Source: Pedobacter suwonensis (GTDB taxonomy: Bacteria > Bacteroidota > Bacteroidia > Sphingobacteriales > Sphingobacteriaceae). From it: DNA of 64,000 nucleotides. Below the pieces are notes generated by a model. The model saw only the letters and a list, made by a program, of their open reading frames with translations. It was not told the origin of the DNA and ran no database searches. The position numbers were made by a program, and so were the translations under genes. Every line of letters starts with the position of its first letter. The stretch's first letter is position 1. This document shows, piece after piece, positions 16,433-25,376 of the stretch. The stretch is from the NCBI RefSeq assembly GCF_900111825.1, contig NZ_FOJM01000001.1, positions 452,989 through 516,988 of the forward strand, written 5' to 3'.

Positions 16433-17278
16433 ATGGAAAATCAAAAAGTTTGGTTTGTAACAGGCGCGTCCAAGGGTCTGGGATTAACCTTAGTAAAAAC
16501 ATTATTAAACAACGGCCTTAATGTTGCCGCCACTTCAAGAAATTTAAGCGATTTAACAAAAGCCGTAGGTGAACGCGAGAACTTTTTGCCTTTGGCAGTT
16601 AACCTGACCGACGAAAGCAGTGTGGAAACTGCAGTTAGCCAAACAATCAGCAAATTTGGCCGGGTAGATGTTGTGGTAAACAATGCAGGCTATGGGATGC
16701 TCGGCGCACTGGAAGAGTTAAGCGATAAGGAGTCGCGCCAAAACTTCGATGTGAATGTTTTTGGTTCTTTAAATGTGATCAGAAAGGTACTGCCACAGTT
16801 GCGGAAACAACAATCGGGACATATTTTTAATATTTCTTCCATAGGGGGTTTTTCTGGTAACTTCCCGGGCTTTGGGATTTATTGTGCCACCAAATTTGCA
16901 GTAGTCGGCTTTACCGAATCATTGGCTGCAGAAGTAAAATCGATGGGCATAAAAGCAACAGTTATAGAACCGGGCTATTTTAGAACTGAATTTCTTACCA
17001 CAGGTTCTTTAGCAGTACCAGGTTCTCCTATCGATGCCTATAAAGAGGTACGTGATTCGCAAGCGGCACACCAGAACGACATCAACAACCAACAGCCAGG
17101 GGATCCGGCCAAGGCAGTTGAGGTAATTATTGAAGCTTCGAAAAGCGAAAATCCACCACTTCATTTGTTCTTAGGTCCTGATGCTTATCAAATAGCTGAT
17201 GCAAAAATCGCAGATGTACAGAGGGATATGGCCAACTGGAAATACTTAGCCACAGCTACCAATTTTGATCAGGAATGA
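16433..17278 (+). CDS. short-chain dehydrogenase (AraC-linked, copy 2)
   Basis: 281 residues, classical SDR with TGASKGLG, NNAGYG, NISSIGG and YCATK. It is paralogous to the SDR at 15099; both share the C-terminal PPLHLFLG/PPVHLLLG segment seen in many AraC-linked SDRs. No consensus -7 element stands before its start, and almost 500 bases of repeats separate it from the first copy. It may therefore depend on read-through or a weak promoter. Substrate unknown. Confidence 0.92.
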   Translation: MENQKVWFVTGASKGLGLTLVKTLLNNGLNVAATSRNLSDLTKAVGERENFLPLAVNLTDESSVETAVSQTISKFGRVDVVVNNAGYGMLGALEELSDKESRQNFDVNVFGSLNVIRKVLPQLRKQQSGHIFNISSIGGFSGNFPGFGIYCATKFAVVGFTESLAAEVKSMGIKATVIEPGYFRTEFLTTGSLAVPGSPIDAYKEVRDSQAAHQNDINNQQPGDPAKAVEVIIEASKSENPPLHLFLGPDAYQIADAKIADVQRDMANWKYLATATNFDQE

Positions 17279-17318
17279 TTGAGAGTAGCACCTCACTGAA
17301 ACAAACCTCACCTAGGAT

Positions 17319-17389
17319 CGTCAATCCTGAACCTGTCGAAGCATCCCTTTGGAAAGTCCCAAGGGCGTTTCGACAGGCTCATCTTGACA
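17319..17389. repeat. dispersed palindromic element between convergent genes
   Basis: 'cgtcaatcctgaacctgtcg' at the left pairs with 'cgacaggctcatcttgac' at the right, with an inner dyad CCCTTTGG/CCAAGGG. It sits between SDR copy 2 (plus) and the GH92 gene (minus) and is a likely bidirectional transcription barrier. The reading frame across it (17275-17463) is not a gene. Confidence 0.75.
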
Positions 17390-17445
17390 CTGGAGATGAA
17401 AGACAGCCTATGCTACAGACCGTCTTTATACCGGATGATAAAAAA

Positions 17446-19731
17446 TTATTTTTTAGGTTTTGAGCTCATGTAAAAAGTAAGCTTTCCACCGTTGGTAATA
17501 TCAGCATGTTTAATCTTATGATCGGTAATCTCTTTACCGTTCAATAAAACTTTTTCTACGTATACATTTTTCTCACTTTGTTTAATGGCCTCAACCGTAA
17601 AGCTTTTACCATTCTCCAGATTGATTACCGCCTGGTTTACCAATGGACTACCTAAGGAATATACATCGGAACCTGGTGCTACCGGGTAAAAGCCTAGCGA
17701 AGAAAACATGTACCAGGCGCTCATCTGCCCGCAATCATCATTTCCACCTAAACCATCAGCAGTGGGTTTGTATTGCATATTCAGGATGTGACGAACCTGT
17801 GCCTGTGTTTTCCATGGCTGATCGGCCCAGTTATAAAGGTATACAATATGATGCGCCGGCTCGTTTCCGTGCACATAGCCTCCAATAATACCCTCGCGGG
17901 TAATATCTTCTGTGTGTGCAAAGAACTCATCAGGCAGATGCATGGTAAACAAAGTATCTAAACGGGTAGCAAATTTCTTTTTACCGCCCATCATTTCAAT
18001 TAATGTAGCAGGATCCTGTGGCACAAAAAAGCTATAGTTCCAGCTATTGCCTTCAATAAAACCTTGTCCTTCGGTATCTTTTGGATCAAATTCTTTCTTA
18101 AAGGTTCCATCGGCCAATTTCGGACGCATAAAACCCGTTGCACTATCGTAATTATTTTTCCAGTTGTTAGAACGTTTGATAAACTCATTATAAACATCCA
18201 TTCTATTCAATTTTTTAGCCAATTGTGCAATCGACCAGTCATCGTAAGAATACTCTAAATTATTGGAAACCGAAATGCCGGATTTTTCTGCCGGGATATA
18301 ACCTTTATCCATATAATAGCCAATCCCTTCATAATCGCGGTGTTTCGCTGTGGCCACACAGGCATCTAAAGCTTTGTTTGCATCTCCGCTGTAAGTACCT
18401 TTAATAATGGCATCAGCAATTACCGAAACACTATGGTAACCACTCATACACCAGTTATCATTGGCATAATGCGACCAGATCGGCAACATATGTAAACTGC
18501 TCTGATCGTAATGTGCCAACATCGATTTTACCATATCGTTACTTCGCGCAGGCTGGGTAATATTAAAAAATGGATGTAAAGCACGGTATGTATCCCAAAG
18601 AGAAAAGGTGGTATAATTGGTGAACCCATCTGCTTTGTGCACGCCCTGATCTAAACCTTTATATTCTCCATTTATATCAGTATAAGTGGTCGGGTTGATA
18701 TAAGCATGATACAAAGCAGTATAGAAGTTAATTTTATTGTCGCTGGATGTATTTACCTGGATTTTGTTTAGCTCCTTATTCCAGGCGGCTTGTGCCTGTG
18801 CTTTTACTTTTTCAAAATCCCAGCCCGAAATTTCTGCACGCATATTTTGCAGGGCATTTTCCTGACTAACCGGTGATAAAGCGAATTTAATTTTAATCTT
18901 CTCTCCTTCCCTGGTATCGAAATCGAAAAACATTTTTAACTTTTTGCCTGCAATTTCAGGGAAATTTTGTTCCTGGTTGAACTTGCCCCAGAACCCCCTG
19001 TAAGCCTGTTTAGCATCATAACTTTTACGTCCGTAACTTTTAAAAGGCTTAGAAAAGCTCATGGCAAAATAAACAGTCCTGGTTCTGGCCCACCCATTGG
19101 TTTGACGGTAACCGGTAACCAGCGTATCGTTTACCACACGAACATAGGTCCACACCGTTTTTTCATCATAATTATAAATACCAGCCATCAGATCCAAAAT
19201 AATATGCGATTGATCCGATTTTGGAAAAGTATACTGGTGCATCCCTACCCTGGTGGTTGAGGTGAGTTCTGCCATAATGTTATCATCATCGAGTTTTACT
19301 TTGTAGTAACCCGCTTCAGCGACCTCATTATTATGTGAATAGGCAGAACGGTAACCACCTTTAGGATTTGAAGCCACACCCGGGTTTAACTGCAGCTTCC
19401 CTTGTGTAGGCATAATGAGAAAATCGCCCAGATCAGAGTGACCGGTACCGCTAAAATGGGTATGACTAAATCCCGTGATGGTTTTATCTTCATACTTGTA
19501 GCCTGCACAATATTTGTACACATCGCCATTGTATTTTCCGTTTACTTCATAGGATAGGGTATCTGTTTCAGGACTTAACTGCACCGCTCCAAAGGGAACA
19601 GTTGCCCCGGGATACGTATGTCCCATTTTTGAAGTGCCTATAATGGGTTTAACATACTGCACCAGGTTCTGCTGTGCCGATGCCATCATTGATGAAAGCA
19701 AGAAACAAGACAGGATAACGCTTTTAGTCAT
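17446..19731 (-). CDS. GH92 family alpha-mannosidase, secreted
   Basis: 761 residues with a signal peptide (MTKSVILSCFLLSSMMASAQQ region). Family 92 exo-alpha-mannosidases are Ca2+-dependent and trim mannose from N-glycans or yeast mannan. Family hallmarks: VKPIIGTSKMGHTYPGATVPF near the N-terminus, TGFSHTHFSGTG, NYTTFSLWDTYRALHP, HGNEPAHHIVYLYNW and GNDDCGQMSAWY. Length is normal. There is no SusC/D pair nearby, so it is not in an evident polysaccharide utilisation locus. It probably acts in the periplasm or at the cell surface. Exact linkage specificity cannot be read from sequence. Confidence 0.95.
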   Translation of the reverse strand: MTKSVILSCFLLSSMMASAQQNLVQYVKPIIGTSKMGHTYPGATVPFGAVQLSPETDTLSYEVNGKYNGDVYKYCAGYKYEDKTITGFSHTHFSGTGHSDLGDFLIMPTQGKLQLNPGVASNPKGGYRSAYSHNNEVAEAGYYKVKLDDDNIMAELTSTTRVGMHQYTFPKSDQSHIILDLMAGIYNYDEKTVWTYVRVVNDTLVTGYRQTNGWARTRTVYFAMSFSKPFKSYGRKSYDAKQAYRGFWGKFNQEQNFPEIAGKKLKMFFDFDTREGEKIKIKFALSPVSQENALQNMRAEISGWDFEKVKAQAQAAWNKELNKIQVNTSSDNKINFYTALYHAYINPTTYTDINGEYKGLDQGVHKADGFTNYTTFSLWDTYRALHPFFNITQPARSNDMVKSMLAHYDQSSLHMLPIWSHYANDNWCMSGYHSVSVIADAIIKGTYSGDANKALDACVATAKHRDYEGIGYYMDKGYIPAEKSGISVSNNLEYSYDDWSIAQLAKKLNRMDVYNEFIKRSNNWKNNYDSATGFMRPKLADGTFKKEFDPKDTEGQGFIEGNSWNYSFFVPQDPATLIEMMGGKKKFATRLDTLFTMHLPDEFFAHTEDITREGIIGGYVHGNEPAHHIVYLYNWADQPWKTQAQVRHILNMQYKPTADGLGGNDDCGQMSAWYMFSSLGFYPVAPGSDVYSLGSPLVNQAVINLENGKSFTVEAIKQSEKNVYVEKVLLNGKEITDHKIKHADITNGGKLTFYMSSKPKK

Positions 19732-20022
19732 ATCTTTTTAAGATTAGCTTGTTGATTAAAATTCTAAGGTATAAATTTATCTCCAAATATGCATAAAGCA
19801 GACACTAAAACGTTTAAGTAAATAAAAAAATACAATCTAAGCCGAGGAAATAACCTATCCTGGCCTTAAACATGATATCCGTAAGTTGCGCAGGTTTAAT
19901 GTTGAGCGAGCAGACGCTATATATAAAAGTGATAAAAGGGAAAGCACGTGGCGAGGAAATGTTTAGTCGCCGCTTTTTACAAGTAACTGACTTCCTCTAA
20001 ATAATTTCAGCTAAATAAACCT
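19732..20022. other. divergent intergenic region between GH92 and mnmA
   Basis: No ORF of coding character and no strong hairpin. AT-rich near the GH92 start. It presumably holds the GH92 promoter, but no TAnnTTTG is evident near that start codon. Confidence 0.5.
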
Positions 20023-20030
20023 TATTTTTG
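20023..20030 (+). promoter_or_regulatory. mnmA -7 element
   Basis: TATTTTTG matches TAnnTTTG, 19 bases upstream of the mnmA start codon. No clear -33 TTTG at the consensus spacing. Confidence 0.55.
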
Positions 20031-20049
20031 CATCCTTATATTTTTTAAG

Positions 20050-21141
20050 ATGAGTAAACACGGTAGAATTCTGGTGGCCATGAGTGGCGGGGTTGATAGT
20101 TCGGTAGCAGCTGTGATGTTGCATGAACAGGGTTATGAGGTTATTGGATTAACCATGAAGACCTGGGATTATGCCACCTCTGGCGGGAGCAGCAAGGAAA
20201 CTGGTTGTTGTTCATTAGATAGTATTAATGATGCCCGTACGCTTGCCGTAAATTATGGATTCCCACATTATATTCTGGATATAAGGGATGAATTTGGCGA
20301 TTATGTGATTGATAACTTTGTGGACGAATATCTTGCCGGAAGAACCCCAAATCCTTGCGTTTTATGTAATACGCATATTAAATGGGAAGCACTTTTAAAA
20401 CGCGCTAACAAACTGGATTGTGAATTTATTGCAACGGGGCATTACGCCAATATCCGCCAGCAGGATAGTGGTCGTTATGTGATTTCGAAAGGTAAAGACG
20501 AAAATAAAGATCAATCTTATGTACTCTGGGGGGTGTCTCAAGAGAACCTTTCGCGTACTAAATTCCCATTGGGCAGTTTTGCAAAGTCTGAAATCAGGCA
20601 GATGGCGCTGGATATGGGACAGGAAGAACTGGCCAAAAAATCAGAAAGTTATGAAATCTGTTTCGTACCCGATAACGATTATCGATCTTTCTTAAGGCAT
20701 AAAGTAGCCGATTTAGAAGACCGGGTGGCTGGCGGTAATTTCATTTTAAGTAATGGAATGGTTGTTGGCCAACATAAAGGTTATCCTTTTTATACTATTG
20801 GTCAGCGTAAGGGATTAGGGGTTGCCTTTGGAGAGCCTATGTTTGTAACACAGATCCTGCCGGAAAGCAATACAGTGGTTTTAGGTAAAGCCCATGAGCT
20901 TGAACGTGGTGAAGCTATGGTACGCAATATTAATTTAATTAAATATGCAAGCATTGAAGAACCAATGAGTGATGTGATTACCAAAATCCGTTACAAAGAT
21001 GCGGGCATGTTGAGTACAATTGTTCAGGAAAAAGACAAAATGCGTGTCGTGTTCGATCATCATGTGTCGGCAATTGCCCCTGGTCAATCTGCTGTATTTT
21101 ATGAAGGCAATGACTTATTGGGTGGAGGTTTTTTAGTTTAA
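20050..21141 (+). CDS. mnmA: tRNA 2-thiouridine(34) synthase
   Basis: MnmA adenylates and thiolates U34 of tRNA-Glu, -Gln and -Lys to form s2U. 363 residues. The PP-loop AMSGGVDSSVAAVML is at about residues 9-23. The two catalytic cysteines are in NPCVLCNTHIKW and YEICFVPDNDY, and the TGHYAN and YTIGQRKGLG motifs are present. The ETGCCSLDSINDAR insertion is usual in Bacteroidota. Full length and apparently monocistronic. A long dispersed palindrome follows between it and the convergent small gene. Confidence 0.98.
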   Translation: MSKHGRILVAMSGGVDSSVAAVMLHEQGYEVIGLTMKTWDYATSGGSSKETGCCSLDSINDARTLAVNYGFPHYILDIRDEFGDYVIDNFVDEYLAGRTPNPCVLCNTHIKWEALLKRANKLDCEFIATGHYANIRQQDSGRYVISKGKDENKDQSYVLWGVSQENLSRTKFPLGSFAKSEIRQMALDMGQEELAKKSESYEICFVPDNDYRSFLRHKVADLEDRVAGGNFILSNGMVVGQHKGYPFYTIGQRKGLGVAFGEPMFVTQILPESNTVVLGKAHELERGEAMVRNINLIKYASIEEPMSDVITKIRYKDAGMLSTIVQEKDKMRVVFDHHVSAIAPGQSAVFYEGNDLLGGGFLV

Positions 21142-21202
21142 TAGGTTGTCAGTTCTTCTTATTGAGCATTAATATAATAAAGTTACTCCACATCTAAACG
21201 GT

Positions 21203-21309
21203 CGTCATTTCGAGCGGAGTGCAACGTAGTCGAAAACCCGAAGGCTCAGTGAAGCTAAATCTGCCTAAATAGATCTCTTTATTCCGCTGCGCTTCAGTCG
21301 AGATGACGA
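21203..21309. repeat. long dispersed inverted repeat between convergent genes
   Basis: 'cgtcatttcgagcggagtgc' at the left is answered by 'gcgcttcagtcgagatgacg' at the right, forming imperfect arms of about 20 bases around a 65-base interior. It is the largest copy of the dispersed family here and lies between mnmA (plus) and a hypothetical gene (minus). Confidence 0.8.
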
Positions 21310-21333
21310 TCTTTTCTATAAAGTATTTCATCA

Positions 21334-21648
21334 CTATTCACTTCCCTTAAAAATATTAATCGATGCAGTTTTCCAGTGAATGTAACCTAAATTTCCACAG
21401 GTTTGGGCTACAAAGTTTTCTACGTCTTCCGGCACGTCATTAACTACACGCCACCTGATTTTATATTTTGGATTATAACTGATATAAACCACTAAATCAT
21501 CACTGCGTTGCCCAACGGTATGCAAAGGTTGTAAATGAATATCCTGCAGATCTGCAGCAGCATTCCTCAGTCTTTCATTCATAATTCTACCTAATGAAAG
21601 ATCCGGTTTAAAATCTGTTTCGAGTATGGCTAAAACGGTAACGGTCAT
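21334..21648 (-). CDS. hypothetical protein, 104 aa
   Basis: I do not recognise this protein. It starts MTVTVLAILETDF and contains LVVYISYNPKYKIRWRVVND and a single Cys in VAQTCGNLGYIHW. The mixed alpha/beta composition, absence of signal peptide and good codon character suggest a real soluble protein. It is convergent with mnmA across a palindromic spacer. The 700 bases upstream have no gene, so it is transcribed alone. Function unknown. Confidence 0.6.
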   Translation of the reverse strand: MTVTVLAILETDFKPDLSLGRIMNERLRNAAADLQDIHLQPLHTVGQRSDDLVVYISYNPKYKIRWRVVNDVPEDVENFVAQTCGNLGYIHWKTASINIFKGSE

Positions 21649-22352
21649 AGAAAAAATAAATATATCAGCAAACTAACCAAGAAAGAAGCCTTTTGTTTAA
21701 AATCATCCATTATACATCGAATAATTTCGATGATTTTCTCTTTATTGTGTCTCTCCAAAAGCAAATCTATACTAAAAAAATTAGTATCAAAATTTATTTT
21801 TAACTTTTTTTTAGCCAATATAATAATTATAGAAACTCATGACATGAATTAAATCGCGGTTAGTCAGTCATAGACTGCATAAAACGACTTAAACACCTGA
21901 CAACTAGAGTTCTTACCACATACCAAGATTAAGTACATAAAAATTGCATCTATGCAACGGGAAGACCTGATCAAATAGAAGAGAATTCATAGCGTTTTAT
22001 TTAATTGAAGACTCTTGCCTAACTTGCTGCATTTCCTGACGGAAACGTGCTCGGAATCTTTAATGCGTTAAAACGAAATATTAAAACATGTCTGTCAATG
22101 CTGATATTGGCTAATAGTGCGATGCGGAAGGTTTCATTACCAAACCTGCTGACCTGAACGCTTTCGCCAGCAGGTAATTAGATATCTGGCAGCTCAGTTC
22201 AATAAAAAGTCATTAGTCCACAAATTAGTCTTAAGTCCTAAAATATACAGCCCCAAGTTAAAGTTTTCATTAGCATGAAAGACTTCTATTTAATGGCGGT
22301 GAAAGTAGTGGCAATAGACCAATGATCAGTGAACTAATGACTAATGCACTAT
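21649..22352. other. 700-base region without recognisable genes
   Basis: Both strands lack ORFs of coding character. Small structures: a dyad CATCGAA-TAAT-TTCGATG near 21715-21732, and 'cctgctgacc...gccagcagg' near 22145-22173, which could fold as a weak hairpin. AT-rich upstream half, more balanced downstream half. It could hold decayed genes or an unrecognised RNA; I cannot support either. Confidence 0.5.
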
Positions 22353-22949
22353 CTAAATGGCTATACTTTCAATTGCTTTATCTAAAGCTAAATCCTTTAG
22401 ACCGGGAACGCTTACGCCTTCTGCACGATATACGGTTACATCAGTCATACCCATAAAACCCAGAACCGCCCTAAGATAAGATTCTGTAAAATCATAAGGT
22501 TTCATCGGTCCTTCTGAATAAACACCACCAGAAGAAATAGCCAAATACACTTTTTTGTTTTTCACCAAGCCTTTAGGGCCATTTTCGGAGTATCTGAATG
22601 TTTTACCAGCACGTGCAATATGATCGATCCATGCTTTTAGCGTTGATGCAATACCAAAATTATACATTGGGACACCGATTACAATCACATCTGAATCTTC
22701 AAGTTCGGCAATAGCCTCGTCAGAATGTTTTATAGCTGCTGTTAATTCTGCAGTATGATTTTCTTTAGGTGTAAAAAAAGAATTGATGTGCACCTCTTCC
22801 AAATGTGGAAACGGGGTATTGGTAAGATCGTGTACGGTTAAAGTGTTTCCGGGATTTGCTTCCTGTAACTTTTCTACAATGGCATTTCCCAATTTAATAC
22901 TGAAAGATGCTTCGCCCCTGGGGCTGGATATTAGATGTAATATTTTCAT
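22353..22949 (-). CDS. azoR: FMN-dependent NADH-azoreductase / quinone reductase
   Basis: 198-residue flavodoxin-like oxidoreductase reducing azo dyes and quinones with NADH by ping-pong two-electron transfer; physiologically a quinone-detoxifying enzyme. Motifs: LHLISSPRGEASFSIKLG (FMN phosphate loop), VIGVPMYNFGIASTLKAWIDHIARAGKTF in pieces at about 90-117, and AISSGGVYS. A consensus -7 element (22974-22981) and a 34-base palindrome (23009-23042) lie upstream, suggesting regulation by an electrophile- or quinone-sensing repressor. Monocistronic. Confidence 0.95.
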   Translation of the reverse strand: MKILHLISSPRGEASFSIKLGNAIVEKLQEANPGNTLTVHDLTNTPFPHLEEVHINSFFTPKENHTAELTAAIKHSDEAIAELEDSDVIVIGVPMYNFGIASTLKAWIDHIARAGKTFRYSENGPKGLVKNKKVYLAISSGGVYSEGPMKPYDFTESYLRAVLGFMGMTDVTVYRAEGVSVPGLKDLALDKAIESIAI

Positions 22950-22973
22950 TTTTTTTGCCTTTTAAATGTCTGG

Positions 22974-22981
22974 CAAAATTA
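22974..22981 (-). promoter_or_regulatory. azoR -7 element
   Basis: Minus-strand TAATTTTG fits TAnnTTTG exactly, 24 bases before the azoR start. A TTTTG at 23000-22996 is too close for a standard -33 element. Confidence 0.55.
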
Positions 22982-23008
22982 TAGATACACCGTATCAAAA
23001 AGCTATTA

Positions 23009-23042
23009 CTATACTAAAGGATAGTGCTATCCTTTAGTATAG
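23009..23042. promoter_or_regulatory. 34-base near-perfect palindrome upstream of azoR
   Basis: ctatactaaaggatag-TG-ctatcctttagtatag: sixteen-base arms with no mismatch around two bases. It ends about 28 bases upstream of the azoR -7 box. It includes ACTA...TAGT half-sites of the kind bound by HxlR/DUF24 regulators such as YodB, which control azoreductases in Firmicutes. An alternative reading is a terminator for the upstream DUF4142 gene, since the minus strand carries CTTTTTG eight bases beyond it. The two-base centre makes DNA binding the more attractive reading. Confidence 0.6.
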
Positions 23043-23070
23043 CTGCTTATTTTTTTTTAGAAAATAAAAC

Positions 23071-23760
23071 CTATTTACCCAGTTTACCAGATAAGGCATT
23101 GACCTGCTTTAAATGTTTTTTAAGGATGGGTAAATACTTTCCTGCATATTTTTTAACATCAATATCAGATGATTGAGCAGCTCTTTCAAACAATGCAACA
23201 GCTTGTTGATGATCGGAAACCATCATCTCTGCATAAGCTTTATCAAATGCACCTCCACTCAGGCTGTTCAACCGGCTGATCGCATGGGTCACTCCCGCTT
23301 CCGCGTTACCTGTTTTTGGGGCTAAGCCTGTGTTACCTGCTTCGCCTCCGGCGTTCCTGGTACGGGAAGTGTCTTTCAAGTTTTCAGGAGCAGAGTCAAC
23401 TCTGCCATCAGGTCTTAAACCACCTTCCGGAGTGCTCATCGGCAAGGTTACTTTTTTAAGTTTCGCCAATGCCCTCAATTCCTCATTGGCCTGGTTATGG
23501 TCATCAACCATCATCTGTCCAAATGCCTTAATTTTTTTGTCAGTTGCTTTATCTGCAGCAAGCTTGCCGGTTAAAACTTCCTTCATTCCTGCAATTGCAG
23601 CCTGCTGCAAAAATTGCTCGGTAGAAATGGTGTCTTGCTGACGACTGTAGCCAGTTGCAGCTGCGTAATGCCAATTGGCATTTGCAATTGCATTAAATGA
23701 AGTAGCTGAAATGATCATTCCCACTACGGCAATTTCCCGGGTTTTAAAACGTTTTTTCAT
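23071..23760 (-). CDS. DUF4142 domain protein, exported
   Basis: 229 residues with an N-terminal hydrophobic segment (VVGMIISATSFNAIANA), probably a cleaved signal. The DUF4142 domain is a ferritin-like four-helix protein of unknown function, often stress-linked. Family features: QFLQQAAIAGMKEVLTGKLA, IKAFGQMMVDDHNQANEEL and a second AYAEMMVSDHQQAVALFE, both with the M-x-x-D-H motif. The middle (about 115-160) is a low-complexity, Gly/Asn-rich insert separating the two helical pairs. A second, lipoprotein form of the family lies at 28784. Confidence 0.88.
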   Translation of the reverse strand: MKKRFKTREIAVVGMIISATSFNAIANANWHYAAATGYSRQQDTISTEQFLQQAAIAGMKEVLTGKLAADKATDKKIKAFGQMMVDDHNQANEELRALAKLKKVTLPMSTPEGGLRPDGRVDSAPENLKDTSRTRNAGGEAGNTGLAPKTGNAEAGVTHAISRLNSLSGGAFDKAYAEMMVSDHQQAVALFERAAQSSDIDVKKYAGKYLPILKKHLKQVNALSGKLGK

Positions 23761-23921
23761 AATAGATCAGTTAAGGTATAACGCACTAATAGAACCATAC
23801 CGGTAATTAAAAAGTTTGAACAACCTATCATTTAAAACCCTACAACAATATGGTTTAAGATTTTAAATTTCTACTAAACTTAATCCATTTTTATCCTGTT
23901 CTATTATAAAAAACATAAACT

Positions 23922-24224
23922 ATGGAAAATCAAGAAAACAACCAACCCGAAGAAGAAATTCAAAATATCGAGCAGTTCCAGATTAACCGTTCGCAGGGAA
24001 ATGCATCTGAAGGACATGCTACGCCCCAGCCAGATGGCGATAATGACTACACAGAAGATGAGATACCATTTGCGGATGGTGAAGGGACACAATTAGATGA
24101 AGAAATTGAGGATCCCGAAGATGATGAAGGGCTGGAAGAAAAGGATGACTACAATGAATCTGACATAGAAGAATTGGATAACGATCCTAATGCCTATGAT
24201 GAGGAAGATAGCGAAATGCTATAA
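23922..24224 (+). CDS. small acidic hypothetical protein
   Basis: 100 residues, extremely acidic (long D/E runs such as EEIEDPEDDEGLEEKDDYN in the second half), with no hydrophobic core and so probably disordered. I do not recognise a named family. Real-gene support is the intact frame, an ATG in a clean context and a strong terminator just after the stop. It lies between a DUF4142 gene and a stress-type SDR gene, which hints at, but does not show, a stress role. Confidence 0.65.
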   Translation: MENQENNQPEEEIQNIEQFQINRSQGNASEGHATPQPDGDNDYTEDEIPFADGEGTQLDEEIEDPEDDEGLEEKDDYNESDIEELDNDPNAYDEEDSEML

Positions 24225-24238
24225 CACGTTATTATTCT

Positions 24239-24277
24239 AAAAAAATGCCAGACTTGCAATAGCCTGGCATTTTTTTA
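24239..24277. terminator. bidirectional intrinsic terminator
   Basis: AAAAAATGCCAG pairs with CCTGGCATTTTTT around an 11-base loop, with T-runs on both strands. It is placed 15 bases after the acidic protein gene and 65 bases beyond the stop of the convergent SDR gene, so it can serve both. Confidence 0.88.
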
Positions 24278-24342
24278 TTTAACTATACGGCAAAATACCT
24301 ATTTCATAGGGGATTAATATGATGACCGTTATGTTCAAATAA

Positions 24343-25194
24343 TTATCCATTCACCACTTCTCCGCCATTAACATGAATCACCTGTCCGGTAATAAATGAG
24401 GCATCATCTGAAGCCAGGAATACGTAAGACGGACCAAGCTCCGACGGCTGCCCTGCTCTTTCCATTGCGGTTTCAGACCCGAATGACTTAATCTTTTCCT
24501 CATCAAAGGTAGATACAATGAGCGGTGTCCAAACCGGGCCAGGTGCCACGGCATTTACACGGATACCGGTTTTGGCTAAATTTGTTGCCAGTGAACGGGT
24601 AAAAGATGTTATTGCTCCTTTCGTTGATGAATAATCGATCAGGTTTGGAGAAGAACGGTAGGCGGTCACCGAGGTCGTATTGATAATGGTATCACCCGCC
24701 TTCAAATGGTTCAATGCTTCGTGGGCGAAATAGAAATAACCAAATATATTGGTCCGGAAAGTATCTTCTAATTGCTTGTCATCAATCCCTTTCGGATCTT
24801 TCTGCGGAACCTGCATTCCAGCATTATTTACTAAAACATTAATCTTTCCAAATTTTTTAACTGTTGTTTCCACAGCTTTTTTACAAAAAGCAGGTTTTTT
24901 GACATCGCCTTTAATCAACAGGCAGACTTTCCCTTCAGCTTCAACCATTTTCCGGGTTTCTTTTGCATCTATATCTTCATCCAGGTAAACAATGGCTACA
25001 TCGGCTCCTTCTCTGGCAAAATGAACAGCCACTGAACGACCGATTCCACTATCTCCACCGGTAATCAATGCAACCTTATCGGCTAGTTTGCCCGATCCTT
25101 TATAATTTGCTTTAATCACTTCCGGCCTCGGATCCATTTCTGCCTCGATACCAGGCTGCTTGTTTTGTTTAGCAGGTGTTTTCTGTGTTTTCAT
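24343..25194 (-). CDS. short-chain dehydrogenase, general-stress type (YghA/YdaD-like)
   Basis: 283 residues. An N-terminal extension (KTQKTPAKQNKQPGIEAEMDPRP, read in two parts) precedes the Rossmann fold, a feature of the YghA/YdaD/YhdF group of stress-induced SDRs often annotated as glucose-1-dehydrogenase-like. Motifs: TGGDSGIGR, NNAGMQ, NTTSVTAY, DYSSTKGA (Tyr and Lys), and C-terminal ITGQVIHVNGG. NADP(H) use is likely. It shares a bidirectional terminator with the acidic protein gene. The true substrate is unknown. Confidence 0.92.
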   Translation of the reverse strand: MKTQKTPAKQNKQPGIEAEMDPRPEVIKANYKGSGKLADKVALITGGDSGIGRSVAVHFAREGADVAIVYLDEDIDAKETRKMVEAEGKVCLLIKGDVKKPAFCKKAVETTVKKFGKINVLVNNAGMQVPQKDPKGIDDKQLEDTFRTNIFGYFYFAHEALNHLKAGDTIINTTSVTAYRSSPNLIDYSSTKGAITSFTRSLATNLAKTGIRVNAVAPGPVWTPLIVSTFDEEKIKSFGSETAMERAGQPSELGPSYVFLASDDASFITGQVIHVNGGEVVNG

Positions 25195-25376
25195 CGCTTC
25201 TTATCTGATTAAATTTCACTTTAACCATTAAACAAGAACATCTTCTGCAAAGTTTTGAGAAACTCTCCCCTGGCATTAAAACTAATTTAACTTAATATAT
25301 TGCTCATATTGAACTATTTTTAAAGGATATACTGCAGTAAATTGGCGTATTAAATACTAACCAAAAGAAACCGAAA

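Noticed and set aside
17275-17463. 62-codon ORF starting at the end of the second SDR gene
   Set aside because: It consists of the dispersed palindrome at 17319-17389 and overlaps the SDR stop and GH92 end.
21649-22352. Hidden gene or structured RNA in the 700-base spacer
   Set aside because: Only weak short dyads and no coding frame; nothing specific can be supported.
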